From: Meconema thalassinum
Lineage: Eukaryota > Arthropoda > Insecta > Orthoptera > Tettigoniidae
Direction: 5' to 3'
DNA length: 64,000 nt
Assembly (NCBI GenBank): GCA_946902985.2
Contig: OX336388.2
Span: 1,697,901,978-1,697,965,977 of the forward strand
A model generated the notes under the pieces. It was not told the DNA's origin. It saw only the letters and a program-made list of their open reading frames with translations, and did not search any database. The first letter of the stretch is position 1. Each line of letters begins with the position of its first letter. The translations under genes were made by a program, and so were the position numbers. Below are positions 16,101-27,192 of this stretch, piece by piece.

Positions 16101-17987
16101 AACTTCGATACTAATTATGACAAGAAACTCTAACTTCGTTACTAATTAAGACAAGTAACAGTTATTTTGATCAAATATTATGGTAGGTAACTGTAACTTC
16201 AATACTAATTATGACAGGTAACAATAACTTCGATACTAATTATGACAGGTAACTGTAACTTCGATACTAATTATGACAAGTAACTTTAATTTCGATACTA
16301 ATTATGGTAGGTAACTGTAACTTCGATACTAATTATGACAAGTCCCTGTAATTTCGATACAAATTATGGCAGGTAACTGTATCTTCGATACTAATTATTA
16401 TAAATCCCTGTAATTTCGATACAAATTATGGCAGGAAACTGTAACTTCGTTACTAAATATGACAAGTAACTGTAATTTCGATACAAATAATGACAGGTAA
16501 CTGTAACTTCGTTACTAATTATGACATGTAACTGTAATTTCGATACAAATTATGGCAGGTAACAGTACCTTCGATACTAATTATGACAGGTAACTGTAAC
16601 TTCGATACTTATTATGACAAGGAACTGTAATTTCTATACAAAATATGGCAGGAAACTGTAACTTTTATACTAATTATGACAGGTAACAGTAACTTCGATA
16701 CTAATTATGACAAGTAACTGTAACTTCGTTACTAATTATGACAAGTAACTCTAAATTTGATAAAAAATTATGGCAGGTAACTGTAACTTCGATACTATTT
16801 AATACAGGTAACAGTAACTTCGATACTAATTCTGACAGGTTACTGTAACACCGTTACTAATTATGTCAAGTTACTGTAACTTCGATACTAATTATGACAA
16901 GTAACTGTAACTTCGATACTTATTATGACAGGTAACTGTAACTTCATTAATAATTATGACAAGAAACTGTAACTTCGATACAAATTATGACAGGTAACTG
17001 TAACTTCGATACTAATTATGACAAATTAATGTAACTTCGATACTAATTATGACAAGTAACTGTAACTTCGATACTTATTATGACAGGTAACAGTAACATC
17101 GATATTAATTATGACAAGTAACAGTAACTTCGATACTAATTATGACAAGTAACTGTAATTTCGATACAAATTTTGGCAGGTAACTGTATCTTCGATACTA
17201 ATTATGACAGGTAACAGTAACTTCGATACTAATTATGACAAGTAACTGTAACATCGATACCAATTATGACAGGTAACTGTAACTTCGTTACTAATTATGA
17301 CAAGTAACTGTAATTTCGATACAAATTATGTCAGGTAACTGTAACTTCGATACTAATTATGACAGGTAACAGTAACTTCGATACTAATTATGGCAGGTAA
17401 CTGTAACTTCGATACTAATTATGACAGGTAACAGTTACTTCGATAATAATTATGACAAGTAACTGTAACTTCGATACTAATTATGACAGGTAACTGTAAC
17501 TTCGTTACTAATTACGACAAGTAACTGTAATTTCTTTACAAATTATGGCAGGTAATTGTAATTTCGATACTCATTATGACAGGTAACAGTAACTTCGATA
17601 CTAATTATGACAAGTAACAGTATCTTCGATACTAATTATGACAAGTAACTGTTACTTCGATACTAATTATGACAGGTAACTGTAACTTCGTTACTAATTA
17701 TGACAAGTAACTGTAACTTCGATACAAATTATGGCACGTAACTGTAACTTCGATACTAATTACTACAGGTAACAGTAACTTCGATACTAATTATGACAGG
17801 TTACTGTAACATCGTTACTAATTATGTCAAGTAATTGTAACTTCGATACTAATTATGACATGTAACTGTAACTTCGATACTTATTATGACAGGTAAATGT
17901 AATTTCGATTAAAATTATGGCAGGTAACTGTAACTTCGATACTTATTATGACAGGTTAGAGTAACTTCGATACTAATTATGACAAGT

Positions 17988-18002
17988 AACTGTAATTTCG
18001 AT
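17988..18002 (+). repeat. SINE target-site duplication, left copy (15 bp)
   Basis: AACTGTAATTTCGAT directly precedes the SINE and is repeated exactly at 18,330-18,344. The word is satellite sequence, but joining the flanks on one copy restores a normal monomer boundary, so it is a real duplication of the target. Confidence 0.9.
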
Positions 18003-18011
18003 GAGCCTCCG

Positions 18012-18023
18012 TGGCTTAGGCGG
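18012..18023 (+). promoter_or_regulatory. SINE RNA polymerase III A box
   Basis: TGGCTTAGGCGG matches the A-box consensus TRGCNNAGYNGG at 11 of 12 positions and lies 9 bp into the element, as expected for a tRNA-derived promoter. Confidence 0.85.
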
Positions 18024-18054
18024 CAGCACGCCGGCCTCTCACCGCTGGGTCCGT

Positions 18055-18065
18055 GGTTCATATCC
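18055..18065 (+). promoter_or_regulatory. SINE RNA polymerase III B box
   Basis: GGTTCATATCC matches the B-box consensus GGTTCRANNCC at 10 of 11 positions. The spacing from the A box is tRNA-like. The single mismatch (T for the invariant A) may weaken TFIIIC binding. Confidence 0.82.
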
Positions 18066-18329
18066 CGGTCACTCCATGTGAGATCTGTGCTGGACAAAAC
18101 GGAGGCAGACGGGTTTTTCTCCGGGTACTCCGATTTTCCCTGTCAAAATATCATTCCAGCAACACTCACCACTATCATTTCATTTCATCTGTCATTCATT
18201 TAATCATTGCCCCAGAGGAGTGCGTCAGGCCTCGGCAGCCGGCACAGTTCATATCCTCGCCGCTAGTTGGGGGCTTCATTCATTCCATTCCTGACCCGGT
18301 CGGAGACTGGAAACAGGCTGTGGATTTTC

Positions 18330-18344
18330 AACTGTAATTTCGAT
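18330..18344 (+). repeat. SINE target-site duplication, right copy (15 bp)
   Basis: Exact repeat of 17,988-18,002. The satellite resumes here in phase with the left flank. Confidence 0.9.
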
Positions 18345-19189
18345 ACAAATTTTGGCAGGTAACTGTAACTTCGAAACTAATTATGACAGGTAACAGTAAC
18401 TTCGATACTAATTATGACAAGTAACTGTAACATCGATACCAATTATGACAGGTAACTGTAACTTCGTTACTAATTATGACAATTAATTGTAATTTCGATA
18501 CAAATTTTGGCAGGTAAATCTAACTTCGATACTTATGATGACAGGTAACAGTAACTTCGATACTAATTATGACAAGTAACTGTAACTTCGATACTAATTA
18601 TGACAGGTAACTGTAACTTCGTTACTAATTATGACAAGTAACTGTAACTTCGATACAAATTATGGCAGGTAACTGTAACTTCGATACTAATTACTACAGG
18701 TAACAGTAACTTCGATACTAATTATGACAGGTCACTGTAACATCGTTACTAATTATGGCATATAATTGTAACTTCGATACTAATTATGACAAGTAACTGT
18801 AACTTCGATACTTATTATGACAGGTAACTGTAATTTCGATTAAAATTATGGCAGGTAACTGTAACTTCGATACTAATTATGACAGGTAACAGTAACTTCG
18901 ATACTAATTATAACAAGTAACTATAACTTCGATACAAATTATGACAGGCACCTGTAACTTCGATACTAATTATGACAATTAACTTTAATTTCGATACTAA
19001 TTATGGTAGGTAACTGTAACTTCGATACTAATTATGACAAGTCCCTGTAATTTCGATACAAATTATGGCAGGTAACTGTAACTCCGATACTAATTATGTC
19101 ATGTAACAGTAACTTTGATACTAATTATGACAAGTAACTGTAACTTCGATACTAATGATGACAAGTAACTGTAATTTCGATACAAATTA

Positions 19190-21731
19190 CGGCAGGTAAC
19201 AGTACCTTCGATACTAATTATGACAGGTAACTGTAACTTCGATACTTATTATGACAAGTAATTATAACTTCTATACTAATTATGACAGGTAAATGTAACT
19301 TCGATACTAATTATGACAAGTAACTGTAACTTCGATACTAATTATGACAAGTAACTGTAACATCGATACTAATTATGACAGGTAACAGTAACTTCGATAC
19401 TAATTATGACAAGCAACTGTAATTTCGATACAAATTTTGGCAGGTAACTGTAACTTCGATATTAATTATGACAGGTAACAGTAACTTCGATACTAATTAT
19501 GACAGGTTACTGTAACATCGTTACTAATTCTGTCAAGTAATTATAACTTCGATACTAATTATGACAAGTAACTGTAACTTCGTTACTAATTATGACAAGT
19601 AACTGTAACTTTGTTACAAATTATGGCAGGTAACTGTAACTTCGATACTAATTACTACAGGTAACAGTAACTTCGATACTAATTATGACAGGTTACTGTA
19701 ACATCGTTACTAATTATGTCAAGTAATTGTAACTTCGATACTAATTTTGACATGTAACTGTAATTTCGATACAAGTTTTGGCAGGATACTCTAATTTCGA
19801 TACTTATTATGACAGGTAACAGTAACTTCGATACTTATTATGACAAGTAACTTTAACTTCGATACTAATTATGACAGGTAACTGTAACTTCGATACTAAT
19901 TATGACTAGTAACTGTAACTGCGATACAAATTATTGCAGGTAACTGTAACTTCGATACTAATTACTACAGGTAACAGTTACTTCGATACTAATTATGACA
20001 GGTTACTGTATCTTCGTTACTAATTATGTCAAGTAATTGTAACTTCGATACTAATTATGACATGTAACTGCAACTTCGATACTTATTATGACAAGGAACT
20101 GTAATTTCTATACAAAATATGGCAGGAAACTGTAACTTTTATACTAAGTATGACAGGTAACAGTAACTTCGATACTAATTATGACAAGTAACTGTAACTT
20201 CGTTACTAATTATTACAAGTAACTATAATTTTGATAAAAATTATGGCAGGTAACTGTAACTTCGATACTAATTAATACAGGTAACAGTAACTTCGATACT
20301 AATTCTGACAGGTTACTGTAACACCGTTACTAATTATGTCAAGTAACTGTAACTTCGATACTAATTATGACATGTAACTGTAACTTCGATACTTATTATG
20401 ACAGGTAACTGTAACTTCATTACTAATTATGACAAGAAACTGTAACTTCGATACTAATTATGACAGGTAACTGTAACTTCGATACTAATTATGACAAATA
20501 AATGTTACTTCGATACTAATTATGACAAGTAACTGTAATTTCGATACAAATTATGGCAGGTAACTGTAACGTCGATACTAATTATGACAAGTAACAGTAA
20601 CTTCGATACTAATTATGGCAGGTAACTGTAACTTCGATACTAATTATGACAGGTAACAGTTACTTCGATACTAATTATGACAGGTAACTGTAACTTCGAT
20701 ACTAATTATGACAGGTAACTGTAACTTCGTTACTAATTATGACAAGTAACTGTAATTTCTTAACAAATTATTGCGGGTAATTGTAATTTCGATACTAATT
20801 ATCGCAGGTAACAGTAACTTCGATACTAATTATGACAAGTAACTGTAACTTCGATACTTATTATGACAGGTAACTGTAACTTCGTTACTAATTATGACAA
20901 GTAACTGTAACTTCGATACAAATTAAGGCAGGTAACTGTAACTTCGATACTAATTACCACAGGTAACAGTAACTTCGATACTAATTTTGACAAGTAACTG
21001 TAATTTCGATAAAAAATTTGGCAGGTAACTGTAACTTCGAAACTAATTATGACAGGTAACAGTAACTTCGATACTAATTAAGACAAGTAACTGTAACATC
21101 GATACCAATTATGACAGGTAACTGTAACTTCGTTACTAATTATGACATGTAACTGTAATTTCGATACAAATTATGGCAGGTAACTGTAACTTCGATACTA
21201 ATTATGACAGGTAACAGTAAATTCGATACTAATTATGGCAGGTAACTGTAACTTCGATACTAATTATGACAGGTAACAGTTACTTCGATACAAATTATGA
21301 CAAGTAACTGTAACTTCGATATTTATTATGACAGGTAACTGTAACTTCGTTACTAATTATGACAAGTAACTGTAATTTCGTTACAAATTATTGCAGGTAA
21401 TTGTAATTTCGATACTCATTATGACAGGTAACAGTTACTTCGATACTAATTATGACAAGTAACAGTAACTTCGATACTAATTATGACAAGTAACTGTAAC
21501 TTCGATACTAATTATGACAGGTAACTGTAACGTCGTTCCTAATTATGACAATTAATTGAATTTTCGATACAAATTTTGGCAGGTAAATCTAACTTCGGTA
21601 CTTATTATGACAGGTAAGAGTAACTTCGATACTAATCATGACAAGTAACTGTAACTTCGATACTAATTATGACAGGTAACTGTAACTTCGTTACTAATTA
21701 TGACAAGTAACTGTAACTTCGATACAAATTA
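19190..21731 (+). repeat. 2,542-bp higher-order unit, copy 1 (82 monomers)
   Basis: Landmarks repeat at an offset of exactly 2,542 bp, which is 82 x 31: ACAGTACCTT at 19,199 and 21,741, and GTAATTTCTATAC at 20,101 and 22,643. By eye almost all rare variants are shared, for example CTGCGATAC, the TTATTGCGGG monomer and ACCACAGG. The left limit is approximate. Confidence 0.9.
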
Positions 21732-24273
21732 TGGCAGGTAACAGTACCTTCGATACTAATTATGACAGGTAACTGTAACTTCGATACTTATTATGACAAG
21801 TAATTATAACTTCTATACTAATTATGACAGGTAAATGTAACTTCGATACTAATTATGACAAGTAACTGTAACTTCGATACTAATTATGACAAGTAACTGT
21901 AACTTCGATACTAATTATGACAGGTAACAGTAACTTCGATACTAATTATGACAAGCAACTGTAATTTCGATACAAATTTTGGCAGGTAACTGTAACTTCG
22001 ATATTAATTATGACAGGTAACAGTAACTTCGATACTAATTATGACAGGTTACTGTAACATCGTTACTAATTCTGTCAAGTAATTATAACTTCGATACTAA
22101 TTATGACAAGTAACTGTAACTTCGTTACTAATTATGACAAGTAACTGTAACTTTGTTACAAATTATGGCAGGTAACTGTAACTTCGATACTAATTACTAC
22201 AGGTAACAGTAACTTCGATACTAATTATGACAGGTTACTGTAACATCGTTACTAATTATGTCAAGTAATTGTAACTTCGATACTAATTTTGACATGTAAC
22301 TCTAATTTCGATACAAGTTTTGGCAGGATACTCTAATTTCGATACTTATTATGACAGGTAACAGTAACTTCGATACTTATTATGACAAGTAACTTTAACT
22401 TCGATACTAATTATGACAGGTAACTGTAACATCGATACTAATTATGACTAGTAACTGTAACTGCGATACAAATTATTGCAGGTAACTGTAACTTCGATAC
22501 TAATTACTACAGGTAACAGTTACTTCGATACTAATTATGACAGGTTACTGTATCTTCGTTACTAATTATGTCAAGTAATTGTAACTTCGATACTAATTAT
22601 GACATGTAACTGCAACTTCGATACTTATTATGACAAGGAACTGTAATTTCTATACAAAATATGGCAGGAAACTGTAACTTTTATACTAAGTATGACAGGT
22701 AACAGTAACTTCGATACTAATTATGAAAAGTAACTGTAACTTCGTTACTAATTATTACAAGTAACTATAATTTTGATAAAAAATTATGGCAGGTAACTGT
22801 AACTTCGATACTAATTAATACAGGTAACAGTAACTTCGATACTAATTCTGACAGGTTACTGTAACACCATTACTAATTATGTCAAGTAACTGTAACTTCG
22901 ATACTAATTATGACATGTAACTGTAACTTCGATACTTATTATGACAGGTAACTGTAACTTCATTACTAATTATGACAAGAAACTGTAACTTCGATACTAA
23001 TTATGACAGGTAACTGTAACTTCGATACTAATTATGACAAATAAATGTTACTTCGATACTAATTATGACAAGTAACTGTAATTTCGATACAAATTATGGC
23101 AGGTAACTGTAACGTCGATACTAATTATGACAAGTAACAGTAACTTCGATACTAATTATGGCAGGTAACTGTAACTTCGATACTAATTATGACAGGTAAC
23201 AGTTACTTCGATACTAATTATGACAGGTAACTGTAACTTCGATACTAATTATGACAGGTAACTGTAACTTCGTTACTAATTATGACAAGTAACTGTAATT
23301 TCTTAACAAATTATTGCGGGTAATTGTAATTTCGATACTAATTATCGCAGGTAACAGTAACTTCGATACTAATTATGACAAGTAACTGTAACTTCGATAC
23401 TTATTATGACAGGTAACTGTAACTTCGTTACTAATTATGACAAGTAACTGTAACTTCGATACAAATTAAGGCAGGTAACTGTAACTTCGATACTAATTAC
23501 CACAGGTAACAGTAACTTCGATACTAATTTTGACAAGTAACTGTAATTTCGATAAAAAATTTGGCAGGTAACTGTAACTTCGAAACTAATTATGACAGGT
23601 AACAGTAACTTCGATACTAATTATGACAAGTAACTGTAACATCGATACCAATTATGACAGGTAACTGTAACTTCGTTACTAATTATGACATGTAACTGTA
23701 ATTTCGATACAAATTATGGCAGGTAACTGTAACTTCGATACTAATTATGACAGGTAACACTAAATTCGATACTAATTATGGCAGGTAACTGTAACTTCGA
23801 TACTAATTATGACAGGTAACAGTTACTTCGATACAAATTATGACAAGTAACTGTAACTTCGATATTTATTATGACAGGTAACTGTAACTTCGTTACTAAT
23901 TATGACAAGTAACTGTAATTTCGTTACAAATTATTGCAGGTAATTGTAATTTCGATACTCATTATGACAGGTAACAGTTACTTCGATACTAATTATGACA
24001 AGTAACAGTAACTTCGATACTAATTATGACAAGTAACTGTAACTTCGATACTAATTATGACAGGTAACTGTAACGTCGTTCCTAATTATGACAATTAATT
24101 GAATTTTCGATACAAATTTTGGCAGGTAAATCTAACTTCGGTACTTATTATGACAGGTAAGAGTAACTTCGATACTAATCATGACAAGTAACTGTAACTT
24201 CGATACTAATTATGACAGGTAACTGTAACTTCGTTACTAATTATGACAAGTAACTGTAACTTCGATACAAATT
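21732..24273 (+). repeat. 2,542-bp higher-order unit, copy 2 (82 monomers)
   Basis: Tandem partner of 19,190-21,731. Occasional single-base differences were seen, such as CAGTAA versus CACTAA near 23,760. The match breaks after about 24,280, where ACAGTACC is replaced by an ordinary monomer, so the duplication junction is near 21,732. Confidence 0.9.
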
Positions 24274-27083
24274 ATGGCAGGTAACTGTAACTTCGATACT
24301 AATTACTACAGGTAACAGTAGCTTCGATACTAATTATGACAGGTTACTGTAACATCGTTACTAATTATGTCAAGTAATTGTAACTTCGATACTAATTATG
24401 GCAAGTAACTGTAACTTCGATACTTATTATGACAGGTAACTCTAATTTCGATTAAAATTATGGCAGGTAACTGTAACTTCGATACTAATTATGACAGGTA
24501 ACAGTAACTTCGATACTAATTATGACAAGTAACTATAACTTCGATACAAATTATGACAGGCAACTGTAACTTCGATACTAATTATGACAAGAAACTCTAA
24601 CTTCGTTACTAATTATGACAAGTAACAGTAATTTTGATAAAATATTATGGTAGGTAACTGTAACTTCAATACTAATTATGACAGGTAACAGTAACTTCGA
24701 TGCTATTTATGACAGGTAACTGTAACTTCGATACTAATTATGACAAGTAACTTTAATTTCGATACGAATTATGGTAGGTAACTGTAACTTCGATACTAAT
24801 TATGACATGTCCCTGTAATTTCGATACAAATTATGGCAGGTAACTGTAACTTCGATACTAATTATGTCAGGTAACAGTAACTTCGATACAAATTATGGCA
24901 GGTAACAGTACCTTCGATACTAATTATGACAGGTAACTGTAACTTCGATACTAATTATGACAAGTAATTATAACTTCGATACTAATTATGACAGGTAAAT
25001 GTAACTTCGATACTAATTATGACAAGTAACTGTAATTTCGATACAAATTATGGCAGGTAACAGTACCTTCGATACTAATTATGACAGGTAACTGTAACTT
25101 CGATACTAATTATGACAAGTAATTATAACTTCGATACTAATTAAGACAGGTAAATGTAACTTCGATACTAATTATGACAAGTAACTGTAACTTCGATACT
25201 AATTATGACAAGTAACTGTAACTTCGATACTAATCATGACAGGTAACAGTAACTTCGATACTAATTATGACAAGTAACTGTAATTTAGATACAAATTTTG
25301 GCAGGTAACTGTAACTTTGATATTAATTATGACAGGTAACAGTAACTTCGATACTAATTATGACAAGTAACTGTAACATCGATACCAATTATGACAGGTA
25401 ACTGTAACTTCGTTACTAATTATGACATGTAACTGTAACTTCGATACTAGTTATGGCAGGTAACTGTAACTTCGATACTAATTAATAGAGGTAACAGTAA
25501 CTTCGATACTAATTATGACAGGTTACTGTAACATCGTTACTAATTATGTCAAGTAATTGTAACTTCGATACTAATTATGACAAGTAACTGTAACTTCGTT
25601 ACTAATTATGACAAGTAACTGTAACTTCGATACAAATTATGGCAGGTAACTGTAACTTCGGTACTAATTACTACAGGTAACAGTAACTTCGATACTAATT
25701 ATGACAGGTTACTGTAACATCGTTACTCATTATGCCAAGTAATTGTAACTTCGATACTAATTTTGACATGTAACTGTAACTTCGATACTTATTATGACAG
25801 GTAACTGTAATTTCGATTAAAATTATGGCAGGTAACTGTATCTTCGATACTAATTAATACAGGTAACAGTAACTTCGATTCTAATTCTGACAGGTTACTG
25901 TAACACCGTTACTAATTATGTCAAGTAACTGTAACTTCGATACTTATTATGACAAGTAACTGTAAATTCGATACTTATTGTGACAGGTAACTGTAACTTC
26001 ATTACTAATTATGACAAGATACTGTAACTTCGATACTAATTATGACAGGTAACTGTAACTTCGATACTAATTATGACATATAAATGTAACTTCGATACAA
26101 ATTATGACAAGTAACTGTAACTTCGATACTTATTATGACAGGTAACAGTAACATCGATATTAATTATGACAAGTAACCGTAACTTCGATAGTAATTATGA
26201 CAAGTAACTGTATTTTCGATACAAATTTTGGCAGGTAACTGTAACTTCGATACTAATTATGACAGGTAACAGTAACTTCGATACTAATTATGACAAGTAA
26301 CTGTAACATCGATACTAATTATGACAATTAACTTTAATTTCGATACTAATTATGGTAGGTAACTGTAACTTCGATACTAATTATGACAAGTACCTGTAAT
26401 TTCGATACAAATTATGGCAGGTAACTGTAACTCCGATACTAATTATGTCATGTAACAGTAACTTTGATACTAATTATGACAGGAAACTGTAACTTCGTTA
26501 CTTATTATGAAAAGTAACTGTAATTTCGATACAAATTATGACAGGTAACTGTAACTTCGTTACTAATTATGACAAGTAACTGTAATTTCGATACAAATTA
26601 TGGCAGGTAACAGTACCTTCGATACTAATTATGACAGGTAACTGTAACTTCGATACTTATTATGACAAGTAATTATAACTTCGATACCAATTATGACAGG
26701 TAAATGTAACTTCGATACTAATTATGACAAGTAACTGTAACTTCGATACTAATTATGACAAGTAACTGTAACTTCGATACTAATTATGACAGGTAACAGT
26801 AACTTCGATACTAATTATGACAAGCAACTGTAATTTCGATACAAATTTTGGCAGGTAACTGTAACTTCGTTATTAATTATGACAGGTAACAATAACTTCG
26901 ATACTAATTATGACAAGTAACTGTAACATCGATACCAATTATGACAGGTGACTGTAACTTTGTTACTAATTATGACATGTAACTGTAACTTCGATACAAA
27001 TTATGGCAGGTAACTGTAACTTCGATACTAATTACTACAGGTAACAGTAACTTCGATACTAATTATGACAGGTTACTGTAACA

Positions 27084-27091
27084 TCGTTACT
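27084..27091 (+). repeat. Retrotransposon target-site duplication, left copy (8 bp)
   Basis: TCGTTACT abuts the 3' tail of the retrotransposon and is repeated at 30,248-30,255. Joining the flanks on one copy gives GTAACATCGTTACTAATTC, which exists uninterrupted at about 19,510 and 22,050. Confidence 0.82.
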
Positions 27092-27192
27092 TTTTATTTA
27101 TTTATTCGTGTCAGAAGTAAACAAAGTACTGGATTACACTAAAATTACATACATATTTACAACAAGTAAACCATACAACACACAATGTCTTT
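27092..27192 (-). other. Retrotransposon 3' UTR and AATA-repeat tail
   Basis: About 100 bp follow the ORF2 stop. Read on the minus strand, the end is CACGAATAAATAAATAAAA (tail proper 27,092-27,106), a short tandem tetranucleotide run rather than a long poly(A). It contains AATAAA words, which could serve as polyadenylation signals. Such tails are typical of several non-LTR clades. Confidence 0.8.

Larger units (their letters stand above)
1..18002 (+). repeat. 31-bp satellite array, block A (about 580 monomers)
   Basis: This stretch is an unbroken head-to-tail array with a 31-bp period; a clean copy is 247-277. In order, each unit holds TACTAAT, overlapping TAATTA, then GACAGGTAAC or GACAAGTAAC, then TGTAACTTCGA. 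Common linked variants are GTAATTTCG followed by ACAAATTATGGCAGG, GTAACAGTAAC for GTAACTGTAAC, and TTCGTTAC for TTCGATAC. Rare length variants occur, such as A-rich units around GATAAAAAATTATGG. All monomers point the same way. Stops in every frame exclude a protein-coding role, and no gene was seen. Variant order repeats at larger scale, so the block is built from duplicated sub-blocks. Satellite identity is certain; chromosomal location is inferred. Confidence 0.98.
18003..18329 (+). mobile_element. tRNA-derived SINE
   Basis: A 327-bp GC-richer insertion interrupts the satellite between exact 15-bp target duplications, the mark of insertion by LINE enzymes. Its 5' part is tRNA-like: an A box at 18,012-18,023 and a B box at 18,055-18,065, starting 43 bp apart as in tRNA genes. 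The loop TCTCAC resembles that of tRNA-Glu, but the expected anticodon stem pairs poorly, so the parent tRNA is uncertain. A non-tRNA body follows, with conserved-looking words such as TTGCCCCAGAGGAGTGCG and GACTGGAAACAGGCTGTGG, ending in GGATTTTC with no long A tail. It encodes no protein. From memory it resembles a SINE widespread in polyneopteran insects; this is not verified. Confidence 0.92.
18330..27091 (+). repeat. 31-bp satellite array, block B (about 283 monomers)
   Basis: This is the same satellite in the same orientation, resuming in phase after the SINE. It contains the tandem 2,542-bp higher-order unit (about 19,190-24,273). From about 24.3 kb on it holds the left part of a longer unit that continues beyond the retrotransposon. 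No gene or other element was seen. Confidence 0.98.

Noticed and set aside
17915..18337. Three short open frames over and around the SINE (17,915-18,097 minus; 17,979-18,203 and 18,053-18,337 plus)
   Set aside because: They run from satellite into a non-coding tRNA-type SINE, overlap each other and show no protein features.
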